Assembly (NCBI RefSeq): GCF_007997005.1
Contig: NZ_VOSL01000025.1
Location: 8,001-72,000, forward strand
DNA from: Lujinxingia vulgaris
GTDB taxonomy: Bacteria; Myxococcota_A; Bradymonadia; Bradymonadales; Bradymonadaceae
Direction of reading: 5' to 3'
DNA: 64,000 nt
Below, one piece after another: positions 9,477 to 17,584 of the stretch; position 1 is the first letter of the stretch; each line of letters opens with the position of its first letter. The notes under the pieces were generated by a model. That model was not told the origin of the DNA and did no database searches. It was given only the letters and a program-made list of their open reading frames with translations. Both the position numbers and the translations under genes were made by a program.

Positions 9477-10058
9477 ATGAGCGGCCTGCGACACATCCTG
9501 CTGATCGTTTCCCTCTTGCTCTCGCCGGGGTGTGGAGGCGCGTTCACCTCCACGATCGTGCGAACCGACGGCGCCACGTTGGAGGCGGTTCCAGGCTGCG
9601 TGACCCCGGGCGCCGACGGCATGCGTATGTTGCGTGGCACGGGTTTGGGAGATGGCATTGCGGCGAGCAACGTGGAGACGATTCGCAGCCACGCGGGGAT
9701 GGAGGGCGAAGTCGAAGGGCTCGTCTCCGAGGATCGGGCGCTCAAACTTCGACTCACGACCGGCGAGTCGCTTGAGGTGCAGCGGGTGCTTCTGGCAACC
9801 GGTTTCCGGTCGGAGCGACCCGGCGGAGCGATGCTCGATGAGCTGATTACTTCGGCATCGTTACCCTGCGCGGACTGCGGCTATCCCATCGTCGATGCCT
9901 CGCTTCGCTGGCATCCAAGGGTTCATGTCTGCGGCCCCCTGGCGGAATTGGAGTTGGGGCCTGCGTCACGAAATATTGCCGGTGCTCGGCGGGCTGGCGA
10001 TCGGCTCGTTTCGGTGGCGCGTGCGCAGCGTACGACGGGGCGGTGGCAGGCGTCGTGA
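9477..10058 (+). pseudogene. lipoprotein head fused to the C-terminal half of a FAD/NAD(P)-binding protein
   Basis: The frame encodes two unrelated parts. Residues 1-18 are a signal peptide with lipobox LLSPGC, followed by a short lipoprotein-like stretch. From about residue 65 it reads as the end of a FAD-NAD(P)-binding protein: ALKLRLTTGESLEVQRVLLATGF, SLPCADCGYPIVDASLRWHP, then HVCGPLAELELGPASRNIAGARRAG. The FAD-binding Rossmann half is missing, so oxidoreductase activity is not expected. AGGAGA seven bases before 9477 supports the start. It looks like a deletion fusion that stayed in frame. The last ~116 bp and what follows repeat at 15415. Confidence 0.65.
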
Positions 10059-10233
10059 GCCCACGAGCTATGGGCTGAGGGGGGAGTTTGCGGGTGCACA
10101 CCTCAACGACGCCACCTGCCTTCCGGAAAAAGTCGCGGCACGCATTCAAACGATTCAGCTCTTGTCCTCAACATCCTCACATCGAAACACTCTCCCCGTG
10201 CCGCTGTAGAGGTTGTCTTCCAACACCAGCGTG
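9943..10233. repeat. dispersed ~290-bp direct repeat, copy A
   Basis: It matches 15415-15702 at most positions. It spans the FAD-protein C-terminus (plus strand), a spacer, and the DUF4156 C-terminus (minus strand). Similarity stops abruptly after accagcgtg at 10233. Confidence 0.9.
10155..10233 (-). pseudogene. DUF4156 lipoprotein, C-terminal remnant
   Basis: The minus-strand frame ends LVLEDNLYSGTGRVFRCEDVED, the same as the end of the intact lipoprotein at 15624-15935. Upstream of 10233 the similarity is lost: signal peptide and domain core are gone. An open frame to 10385 persists by chance. Confidence 0.8.
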
Positions 10234-10418
10234 ATGGGAGGGAAGGTTCCGTGTGTGGCCGACGTGAGTGCGAAGATGCCCCTGCTTGTTGTATTCGGGA
10301 TGAAAGGTAGGTACGTTGCGTTACGTTTTTTCACCTCAGGTCGCTCACGCGGCGCTTTGTTTTTTCTCCGGTGCTTCTCCGACATGTCGGAGGCCCCCTT
10401 CGTCGCAAAAGGTAGTTC

Positions 10419-13400
10419 ATGATCTGGTCGAGTGTGTGTCGATCGTTCTGCTCGGCTCTCATCATTGCGGGTGTGTCGGCGAGCGTCATCTCAGGCTGCT
10501 CAGGTGACCCTTCAGATGCCGAAGACGTCGTCACGTCAGTGCAAACGACGCCGATCGACGGGCTGTTGCTGCTCTCCTACAATTCAGCAAGTGAGCATAT
10601 CGCGCTGTTGGACCCCTCCACCGGGAAGATGTCGCCGATGTACGCGACGCGCTCGGCGGCCGGCGTCGCCATCTCGCCGGACAGCTCGCGGGTGGCTTAT
10701 GTCGATGACTTCGGAATCACGATTGCGCGCGTCGTCGTCAACGGAAGTGGTCCTATGCTGGTGGAGGAAAAGAAGTTCGCGCAGACGCGAAACATCATGT
10801 CGCAATGGACTCTGCGCTGGACCCCCGATGGGCGAAGGCTCGTGTTTGATGACGGTTTCATCGATCCCGATCAGGAGATCCTCTATCCCTGCCCGGACCT
10901 TGACCCGCTGCGAGTTCGCTACGCGACGGTGGTTCCCGGCAGCCATGACGTTGTCTGTCAGACGAATTACACGCTGCGCCGCGACGACCAGATCATCGCC
11001 TCGGGGGCCTTTGGCTTTCCAACTTCCGATGGGCAGCTGCTTCAAAACGGAACCGTCGTCGCTCACGGCGCGCAGCCAGTGCCCCTACCCGAGGTTGGCG
11101 CCAGCACCGTCCCGGCATTGCCGGAGGGCTCGTTTGCGAACTTTCCGCCCGGTGTTCACGGCAAGTACATCGTTGAAGAGGCCGCAGGGTTCGTGACGCT
11201 TTATAAGGTCGAGGAGAATCTCGGTGCGCCTGCCGACGGCAGCGTGATCTCCACTGGCGTCGAAGTGTCCGGGGCGTCCAGCGGCGCATCTGAAACCTGG
11301 CCATTGGCGGAGGCGTTGATGCCCTGGTTCACCGACGGGGAGGGACGGCGCTTCACGCATCTGGGGACTTCGCCGGATGGGGAAGAGGTCTTTTACGGGA
11401 TTGTCTCGTATGTCATTGAGTCCGATCTCATCACCAACGTGCTGCGGGCGACTCCCGTGGAAGGGGCGCTGGTGGGGATCCGTCGCGACGGGACCTCGCG
11501 CGGATTTCGGACCTCGACTCTGGGGCGCACGACCATCGCTGGCGGTGGCCTGCCGGATCCCGGTGAGAGGTTGAATCAGATTCCGCCGCATCTGATGCCG
11601 GGCCTGGTCATGTCGTTTGGTAATGGCGACACGCTCGTTGCCATCGATATCGACATCAACGGGCGTCCCGACTCCTGGATTGGATGGCGCGGTGGCGAGC
11701 CGTGGCTTGGCGAGCGCATTGGCATGGTGTCGCCCGATGGCCGCGACTTTGCGACGGTTGTCGACGAGGGGACGACGGTGCCGCGCAAGCTCTGCGTTTC
11801 TCGGATCTCCGAGGGCCTGCGCACGCAGTGCCTGGATGTCCCTTACGACTTCACGCACGCCCGCGTGCTCGGCATCGTGGGCGTGGGGAGCGATGCGGGT
11901 TATGCAGGCGACGCGCCGCGCATCCTGCATACCTCGCGTGCTGCGGCGTATCCCGGATCGACCGTGGAGGTCTTTGGCGTGCGCTTTGGTCAGAGCGGGG
12001 AGTTATTCATCGGGGACATGGCGGTCCCGCAGTCGGCGATCACGGAGTGGACCGATCGCCGCATTGCGTTTGTGATGGACGCGGCGATGCCCCCGGAGGG
12101 GCCGCTGATGGTTCGCACGGACGCCGGCGATAGCGCGTCTCAACGCGAGTTCTGGCTCCATCGCACCACGCAGGTGCAGACCCCCTTTGACGATGTTCCC
12201 ACGGGCCGGGTCGCGCTTGGTCAGGGACTCAACGCGCTCGATCTCGGGTCGCTCACCGAGTTCGAGTTTCAGACCGAAGGTCATCGGCGCTGGGTGCTCT
12301 CGCAGGACATGCATGACGATGAAGGACATTACTATGCGTATGCTGAGGGCGCTTCGGAGACCTACCAGGACAGCGCCCGGCTGGTGAGTGGCGACTACAG
12401 TCGCGAGATGTTCTTTGAGCATGGTACGGGTTTAAGTGACGGCTCGCGCTGGCAGCCGGTGGCTCTGCAGTATCGCCAGCCCGGACAGCCGACGATCATC
12501 GCCCGCGAGCTCGGAGAGCTGCGCGCGCTCGGCCCCAACGGACGCTTTATGATTCCCCTGGACGAGCGTGTTCTGCCGGTGGAACCCTCGACTCAGGACC
12601 GCTGGTCCTTCTCGCGTCCTGTGGAAGATGGCAGCGGGATCTGGCGGGTGCGCGAAAACCGTGGTTTTCCGTCGCGTCTTCTCCTCCAGACGGGATGGAA
12701 TCGGATCGAGCAGCCCCCTGAGATGCGTGCGGAGTACGCCCAGGAGGTCACGTCGTTGCCGATTGGCATGTCGGCCGTGGAGCAGGCCGGCGATGTGATG
12801 ATCGCGACCGGAAGCGTCGGTGGCGTGGGCGCCTACGCGATGAGCAGCGACCGGGGCGCAACGTTTGGGGAGCCTGTCGCAGTGCCGACCGTTGCAGGGC
12901 AGTTGCGAGAGCCTATCCGGGTGCACGCTTCAAGCGGCACGTTTTTCCTGGTGTTTAGCAGCCCGGCGAATTCGGCCGGCCTTAGCGGGGTGCACGCGAT
13001 CACGCTCGATGGAACGTTCATCGAGCTCGTCGGAGATCTTCCGAACGGACAGCTCGGGGGTGGGCTCGCGCCTGATATCCGACCTCTGACCTATGCGGAG
13101 CGTGAGGGTGAAGTGCTCGTCTATTTTCCGCAAACGAATGTGCTGGTTCGTTCCGACCTCTCCGGCTTCTCGCCAGCGGCCAACACGGTCTCCTGGGAGG
13201 TCGTGCCGAGCGCTGCGGCCGACGAGCAGGTGGTCAGTGTGTACTACGATGAAGATAGCCAGACCTTCTACGCGCTCCTGGACGATGGCACGGTCATGAG
13301 CGCGAGCGAGGACTGGAGCGCCTGGTCGGTCGAGGACTTCGGGTTTGATCTGGCGCTGCCGACGCAGGTTGTTCCGCGCGGTCTGGGTCGAATGAGCGAT

Positions 13401-13505
13401 GGTCGCTGGTTGATCGAGGCGAGGCTTTTTGATGCGCGAGCCGGTGCGGCACCGCAGACTCCAAGCCCGCTGCGTCAGGAGGCGTTTCTGGTTTCTCCGC
13501 TCTGA
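10419..13505 (+). CDS. large lipoprotein with beta-propeller repeats and an IPT/TIG domain
   Basis: 1028 residues. The signal peptide ends at SVISGC, a lipobox, so the protein is probably anchored in the outer membrane or on the surface. Residues about 45-480 have WD40/PD40-like strands (LLDPSTGKMSPMYATRSA, ISPDSSRVAYVDD). Residues about 505-580 form an IPT/TIG immunoglobulin-like domain (PGSTVEVFGVRFGQSGELFIGD). The remainder has sialidase/BNR-like strands (AMSSDRGATFGEPVAVP). It resembles delta-proteobacterial surface proteins of unknown role. A decayed copy of residues ~413-485 lies at 16006-16211. Confidence 0.85.
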   Translation: MIWSSVCRSFCSALIIAGVSASVISGCSGDPSDAEDVVTSVQTTPIDGLLLLSYNSASEHIALLDPSTGKMSPMYATRSAAGVAISPDSSRVAYVDDFGITIARVVVNGSGPMLVEEKKFAQTRNIMSQWTLRWTPDGRRLVFDDGFIDPDQEILYPCPDLDPLRVRYATVVPGSHDVVCQTNYTLRRDDQIIASGAFGFPTSDGQLLQNGTVVAHGAQPVPLPEVGASTVPALPEGSFANFPPGVHGKYIVEEAAGFVTLYKVEENLGAPADGSVISTGVEVSGASSGASETWPLAEALMPWFTDGEGRRFTHLGTSPDGEEVFYGIVSYVIESDLITNVLRATPVEGALVGIRRDGTSRGFRTSTLGRTTIAGGGLPDPGERLNQIPPHLMPGLVMSFGNGDTLVAIDIDINGRPDSWIGWRGGEPWLGERIGMVSPDGRDFATVVDEGTTVPRKLCVSRISEGLRTQCLDVPYDFTHARVLGIVGVGSDAGYAGDAPRILHTSRAAAYPGSTVEVFGVRFGQSGELFIGDMAVPQSAITEWTDRRIAFVMDAAMPPEGPLMVRTDAGDSASQREFWLHRTTQVQTPFDDVPTGRVALGQGLNALDLGSLTEFEFQTEGHRRWVLSQDMHDDEGHYYAYAEGASETYQDSARLVSGDYSREMFFEHGTGLSDGSRWQPVALQYRQPGQPTIIARELGELRALGPNGRFMIPLDERVLPVEPSTQDRWSFSRPVEDGSGIWRVRENRGFPSRLLLQTGWNRIEQPPEMRAEYAQEVTSLPIGMSAVEQAGDVMIATGSVGGVGAYAMSSDRGATFGEPVAVPTVAGQLREPIRVHASSGTFFLVFSSPANSAGLSGVHAITLDGTFIELVGDLPNGQLGGGLAPDIRPLTYAEREGEVLVYFPQTNVLVRSDLSGFSPAANTVSWEVVPSAAADEQVVSVYYDEDSQTFYALLDDGTVMSASEDWSAWSVEDFGFDLALPTQVVPRGLGRMSDGRWLIEARLFDARAGAAPQTPSPLRQEAFLVSPL

Positions 13506-13518
13506 GTCCGGCGGCGTG

Positions 13519-13649
13519 ATGCTCGACCGTCGATGCCAGGTGCAATCGCTTGTTCACGTCAGCCTGCACCTGGCTCGCGCTCGGGATTCTCTTCCACATG
13601 CTTACGGGGGTTACGAGTTGCGTGTGAATGTCGTGCTTGACCTACATCT
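13519..13649 (+). pseudogene. DUF6122 remnant with internal deletion and frameshift
   Basis: It begins GTG-ATG-CTCGA like the intact gene at 8952, with the head VQSLVHVSLHLA matching VQSMVHYSLHLL at equal spacing. About 180 bp are then missing. A tail in another frame reads LGILFHMLTG, then SCV, a stop in place of Trp, and MSCL, matching LLFHMVTD and CVWMRCL. Confidence 0.8.
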
Positions 13650-13735
13650 GATGGTCGACGACGAGCAGCGGTGTCAGGTTGGTGAGTTAGTTGTCATAAT
13701 ATTGATTATCGAGGGTGCGTCGTCTGGAGGGTTGC

Positions 13736-14089
13736 TCAGGTCGTGCCCAGGGTCAGCACAAACACGCCGTCCTCAAGCGCGTGCACGTCATGGGGGAGGT
13801 CTTTGCCCAGGGCCAGAAGGTTGCCTGCGAGAAGCTCCACCTGGCGATCGGGGAGTTGCAGGCGCAGTCTGCCGCTCAGGCAGTGGACGGTCACCGTGGC
13901 GCTGGCGTGGTGCTCAGCGATGGTGCGGTCGGCGGCCAGGGCGATAATGACCACGCGAAGATCCGGGGTGTGTACGAGGGTGCGCGCGAGCTGACCTTTG
14001 CGCTGGTAGTTTTCGTCGGAACGCAGGTCGGCGGCGAGTGTGTTGAGGTCGATGAAGTGTCCGTTTTCGGGGGAGTTCAGGCTGCTCAT
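13736..14089 (-). CDS. cupin-domain protein
   Basis: A 117-residue single-domain cupin: AEHHASATVTVHCLSGRLRL and LLAGNLLALGKDLPHDVHALEDG give the two cupin motifs with His residues for a metal site. Such small cupins act as metal-dependent sensors or detoxifying enzymes; the substrate is unknown. AAGGAG sits five bases before the ATG. It is divergent from the truncated-globin/Fe-S-regulator pair and shares with it an inverted repeat at 14119-14136, so control in common is likely. A degenerate copy of its 3' half lies at 21054-21230. Confidence 0.82.
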   Translation of the reverse strand: MSSLNSPENGHFIDLNTLAADLRSDENYQRKGQLARTLVHTPDLRVVIIALAADRTIAEHHASATVTVHCLSGRLRLQLPDRQVELLAGNLLALGKDLPHDVHALEDGVFVLTLGTT

Positions 14090-14118
14090 GGAGGCTCCTT
14101 TGCGCGATGCGTTAATAG

Positions 14119-14136
14119 AATCTACTTGTATAGATT
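14119..14136. promoter_or_regulatory. inverted repeat between cupin and globin genes
   Basis: AATCTA (14119-14124), six bases, TAGATT (14131-14136): perfect arms in an AT-rich island between divergent genes, 30 bp from the cupin ATG and 101 bp from the globin ATG. A natural candidate binder is the regulator at 14656. Confidence 0.55.
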
Positions 14137-14236
14137 AAATTCGAGACTAGTCTGGGCAAGGGGGGAGTGCATCGCTTCGTTGAGAGCCAGATCGGCTGCA
14201 GGCGTTCGTCTGAAAACCCATGTGCAGGTGTGGACC

Positions 14237-14659
14237 ATGCTACGACCCGTTACTCCCAAAGTTGAAGAGCGCCGCGAGCGCTTTTCCATCGCCGACATCA
14301 ACCTGATGGTGCACACCTTCTACGCGCAGGTGCGCGACGATGAGGAGCTGGGGCCGATCTTTGAGCGTCGCATCGACAGTTGGCCCGAACATCTGGAGCG
14401 GATGGTGCTCTTCTGGCGCGCGGTCTTGCGCTCCGAGCCCACCTTTACGATGTCGGAGCGTGGGGCGCCGCCGGTGTTGCACTGGTCGATGGAGGAGGTG
14501 GAGCGCCACCACTATCAGCGTTGGCTCTCGCTCTTCTCGGAGGTGGTTGAGGGCATCTACGAGCCTGACGACGCCGAGCAGGTGTTTGCAGCGGCCAGCC
14601 GCATCGCGGAGGCGTTCTCGCGTTATCTGCCAGCGGATGCGAACGAGGGTGAGCGATGA
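14237..14659 (+). CDS. group III truncated hemoglobin
   Basis: A 140-residue 2-on-2 globin of the P (group III) type: INLMVHTFYAQVRDDEELGPIFERR at the N-terminus, an HLERMVLFWRAVL stretch with the E-helix region, and HWSMEEVERHHYQRWLSLF, in which one His should be the proximal heme ligand. Such globins bind O2, NO or sulfide. The ATG at 14237 follows AGGTG. The stop overlaps the next ATG by four bases, so globin and regulator are co-expressed, pointing to redox, NO or Fe-S stress. Confidence 0.85.
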   Translation: MLRPVTPKVEERRERFSIADINLMVHTFYAQVRDDEELGPIFERRIDSWPEHLERMVLFWRAVLRSEPTFTMSERGAPPVLHWSMEEVERHHYQRWLSLFSEVVEGIYEPDDAEQVFAAASRIAEAFSRYLPADANEGER

Positions 14660-15327
14660 GCACGGAGGGGTTGAGCGATTCGCGGCGAGTCGTTCTGGAT
14701 GTGTTGCGCCAGCACCGGGCCACGACGATCGACGCGCTGGTGGAGGAGACGGGGCTCTCCAAGACGGCGGTGCGGGCGCATCTGGTGCGCCTGGAGCGGG
14801 ATGGTGCGGTGGAACGTACGTCGCTGGAACACGAGGGGCCGGGGCGGCCGCCAGTTGCGTTCTCGCTCACCGAGCAGGGGGCGGCCCTTTTTCCGAGCAG
14901 CGACGCGGCGATGCTCTCCGGGCTGCTCAAGTACCTGAAGGGGCAGGGCGCCGGTGAGCTCGTGGAAGGGTATTTCGCCGAGGTCTGGGCGGATCGAGCG
15001 ATGGATGTCTTAGAGGAGCTTCAGGCCTCGGACTTTCGGAGCTCGCCGCTTGTCGAGAGGTTGCGGGCGTTGGAGGCGGTGCTCACGCGTAGCGACTTTA
15101 TGCCGCGGATTGAGCGTGAGGTGGACGGGAGCGGCACGGAACACGTGCGCGTCTGCGAGTGCAACTGCCCCCTTCCGGCGGCGGCCCAGGCCAGCCGCGC
15201 CCCGTGCCGGCTGGAGGTGCAGTTTCTCTCGGAGGTGATCGGCGCCAGGCCCTCGTCGGTGAACATCTGCACGCGGCGACGGGAGCCCTGTGTGTTTGAG
15301 TTCAGGTTGCAGAGGCACGAGAACTAA
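14656..15327 (+). CDS. SufR-like helix-turn-helix regulator with a C-terminal Cys cluster
   Basis: 223 residues. An N-terminal DeoR/MarR-type wHTH (residues ~8-70; SKTAVRAHLVRLERDGAVER) is followed by a dimerisation region and a Cys-rich C-terminus: CECNCPL, then a Cys 12 residues on, then after 20 residues CTRRREPC. This resembles the Fe-S binding region of SufR proteins (C-X12-C-X13-C-X14-C), but the later spacings differ (20 and 6). It probably senses Fe-S status, NO or oxidants and may bind the dyad at 14119. It is translationally coupled to the truncated globin. Confidence 0.8.
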   Translation: MSTEGLSDSRRVVLDVLRQHRATTIDALVEETGLSKTAVRAHLVRLERDGAVERTSLEHEGPGRPPVAFSLTEQGAALFPSSDAAMLSGLLKYLKGQGAGELVEGYFAEVWADRAMDVLEELQASDFRSSPLVERLRALEAVLTRSDFMPRIEREVDGSGTEHVRVCECNCPLPAAAQASRAPCRLEVQFLSEVIGARPSSVNICTRRREPCVFEFRLQRHEN

Positions 15328-15394
15328 GTGGCGTAAGTGACGACACGACGGCCATCGAAGATCCTCGGCGGCTCGGCCAGCGACTGTGGTTTTT

Positions 15395-15532
15395 GCGACG
15401 CATGTACAGGGGGGCGCAGAGTTGGAGTTGGGGTCTGCGTCACGAAATATTGCCGGTGCTCGACGGGCTGGCGATCGGCTCGTTTCGGTGGCGCGTGCGC
15501 AGCGTACGAGGGGTCGGTGGCAGGCGTCGTGA
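15395..15532 (+). pseudogene. FAD/NAD(P)-binding protein, C-terminal remnant
   Basis: The frame reads ATHVQGGAELELGSASRNIAG and on to GRWQAS and a stop, the last ~45 residues of the protein at 9477-10058. There is no start or upstream domain. The region 15328-15623 otherwise holds no gene. Confidence 0.75.
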
Positions 15533-15702
15533 GCACACGAGGCATGGACCGAGGGGGAGTGGGCGCACACCTCAACGACGCCACCTGCCTTCCGGAAAAA
15601 GTCGCGGCACCCGGTCAAAAGGTTCAGCGCTCGTCCTCAACATCCTCACATCGAAACACTCTCCCCGTGCCGCTGTAGAGGTTGTCTTCCAAGACCAGCG
15701 TG
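15415..15702. repeat. dispersed ~290-bp direct repeat, copy B
   Basis: Second copy of 9943-10233, about 5.47 kb away in the same orientation. Here the DUF4156 gene that it enters is complete and the FAD gene is truncated, the reverse of copy A. Confidence 0.9.
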
Positions 15703-15935
15703 TCTCGAAGCACGACGTTGGCATCGTAGTTGGTCGCAGCTTCATTGCGCAGGTAGACGTTGACGTCGTTGGGCTCACGGAACCAGTGGTTATTTGTGGT
15801 GACGTGACCCACTTCCGGGCAGTCGGGCTCGGCGTTGGTCATCAGTCGAATGGCGCTTCCTTCATCGCTGAGGACCGGTTGGGTCACGCAGGCTGCGCTG
15901 GCGCAGATGAGCGTGAGCAGAGCAATGGTTTTCAT
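15624..15935 (-). CDS. small DUF4156-type lipoprotein
   Basis: 103 residues: signal peptide MKTIALLTLICASAAC with lipobox SAAC, then a compact domain with CPEVGHV, NDVNVYLRNEAATNYDANVV and a GTGRVFRC end. LRNEAA followed by a final Cys is the pattern of DUF4156/RcsF-like outer-membrane lipoproteins, where cysteines form disulfides. No partner is visible. The ribosome-binding site is weak. Its last ~26 residues lie within the dispersed repeat and recur at 10155. Confidence 0.78.
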   Translation of the reverse strand: MKTIALLTLICASAACVTQPVLSDEGSAIRLMTNAEPDCPEVGHVTTNNHWFREPNDVNVYLRNEAATNYDANVVLRDTLVLEDNLYSGTGRVFRCEDVEDER

Positions 15936-16005
15936 AAGGCTATTCGTGGCTGTAATCCGGGTCGGTGTGGGGGCAGGTTTGGTGATGGTATCAGTTCTAT
16001 ATTTC

Positions 16006-16211
16006 TATAACGGACGTCCCGATTCCTGGATGGGATGGCGCGGTGGTGAGCCGTGGATTGGCGAACGCATTGGTATGGTGTTTCTCGATGGCCGCGATAT
16101 TGCGACGGTTGTCGACGGCGCCACACAAACTCCGTGTCTCCCGCATCACCGGGGGGCTGCGCACGCAGTGCCTCGACGTCTTATACGACTTCACGCACGC
16201 TGGCGTGCTCC
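16006..16211 (+). pseudogene. beta-propeller lipoprotein remnant
   Basis: It reads NGRPDSWMGWRGGEPWIGER and IGMVFLDGRDIATVVDG, then after a frameshift near 16120 LRVSRITGGLRTQCLDVLYD, matching residues about 413-485 of the lipoprotein at 10419. Both ends are abrupt, and the right end overlaps the DyP stop. Confidence 0.9.
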
Positions 16212-17563
16212 GTCCGCGTTGTCGATTGGGCATTTTGGGGCAGTGTGCTGAGCATGTGAAGATCGGTACGTGAGGGCATCCAAAAATACCCTCCGCCGCG
16301 AACTTTAACGCACGAGGCCCAGGGAACCCGAATGCGGAAGGGGCGCGCCGGAATGGTGAACCTTTCGGTGACCATACTTTGGATGCCCCCGCCGGTGATG
16401 GGGTCGATCTCGTCGTGAAGGCCACGAAACTTCGGGTTGTTGAGCCAGGTTTGTTGAATGAACTCAAATTGCCGCGAGATGTCGGAGTTTAAACACGCAA
16501 AGAGCAGACCTCGCTCCTGAGATTCACATCGTCCGAGCTCGTTGGGTTCAATGCTGAGATCTGCCGGAAATGCCTGGGAGGGAGCAGCCGGCCCGTAGAC
16601 GCGTCCTCGGCGAGCGATGCGATGTTGAGCAGTGTTGTTGTGATGACTGCTTTCGTCCCGGGGATTGGAGCGACGAATATGGGCACCAAGAGGGCAGCGA
16701 TGGCCCAGCGGATCGTCATCAAAGGAGTCGATAGCAAGGGAGGGCGACGCTGGCGGCATCGGGCAAGGGGCTGTCGCGTTCATCGGCATTCCGTTTGGCC
16801 AACGACCGACGGCTTTGGACGCAAGCCAGATGGCGAGCGTGCTGTCTCCCCGGGCTGCATTGAGCCACATGCGCCAGAAGGCGTGCACGTTCTGCTGCAA
16901 CTGGCGAATGACCAGATAGGTGCCGTTGGCGTGTGCCTGGACGCGGCCGAGATCTGGGCCGTCAGCGTTCTGTCCTCGGGCGTCGCGATAACCGAAGACG
17001 AAGTCTCCGGTCACCGCCCCGTTTGCGTCTCCCTGGCCCGGCCAGGGAAGACGATGAGAGGTGATGCCGTCGCGAAAGCCGAAATGTTCGCGTTGATCGG
17101 GAAGTGCAAGGGTGGCGATGGAGTGCTCGACAGACCATGCGGTGTCGTCTCCCAAGATGTCTTTAAGTTGGGCCTGGGCGTGGGCGATAGTAGGAGCGAA
17201 GGTCCAGATCGCGAGGTGACTCGTCGCATCACTGAATCGCCATTGCGATGGCGAGTTTTGATCGATATCGCCCAGCGCACGACTTCGAGCCGCGGCGGTC
17301 ATGCCCTCGGTAAAGGGCCGGTGCAGAGGGTCTACGGGAAGGTGGGCACAGCCCAGAGCTTCAAGCCCTTTCGCGGTAAACGCCACTTGAGTGACGGCGC
17401 CTTTGGACTTCTCGGGGAGCCCGAAGCTGACGCGTTCGCTCACCTTTTGCAGTGTCGACGTCGGGTCGCCTGTGAAACGAATCAAGGTCAGCAATGAAGC
17501 CGGCAGATAGCTCAGGCCGGAGAGAATATAGGTTTGAATCTCGTCCACATCCAACTCGGTCAT
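16181..17563 (-). CDS. DyP-type heme peroxidase
   Basis: 460 residues, a dye-decolorizing peroxidase. GFRDG (the GxxDG motif with the catalytic Asp) follows REHF; HRCPLGAHIRRSNPRDE carries the proximal heme His and the conserved NPR. The end, GGGYFWMPSRTDL, is typical. The last ~10 codons (TEHASVREVV) are antisense to the beta-propeller remnant at 16181-16211, so a rearrangement supplied the present stop. The ATG at 17563 has AGGGA seven bases upstream and is preferred to a GTG at 17578. It is the last gene of a three-gene operon, 21 bp after the catalase-like gene. No Tat or Sec signal is seen. Confidence 0.92.
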   Translation of the reverse strand: MTELDVDEIQTYILSGLSYLPASLLTLIRFTGDPTSTLQKVSERVSFGLPEKSKGAVTQVAFTAKGLEALGCAHLPVDPLHRPFTEGMTAAARSRALGDIDQNSPSQWRFSDATSHLAIWTFAPTIAHAQAQLKDILGDDTAWSVEHSIATLALPDQREHFGFRDGITSHRLPWPGQGDANGAVTGDFVFGYRDARGQNADGPDLGRVQAHANGTYLVIRQLQQNVHAFWRMWLNAARGDSTLAIWLASKAVGRWPNGMPMNATAPCPMPPASPSLAIDSFDDDPLGHRCPLGAHIRRSNPRDESSHHNNTAQHRIARRGRVYGPAAPSQAFPADLSIEPNELGRCESQERGLLFACLNSDISRQFEFIQQTWLNNPKFRGLHDEIDPITGGGIQSMVTERFTIPARPFRIRVPWASCVKVRGGGYFWMPSRTDLHMLSTLPQNAQSTTRTEHASVREVV

Positions 17564-17584
17564 CGTGGTGTCCCTCACGGCGTT

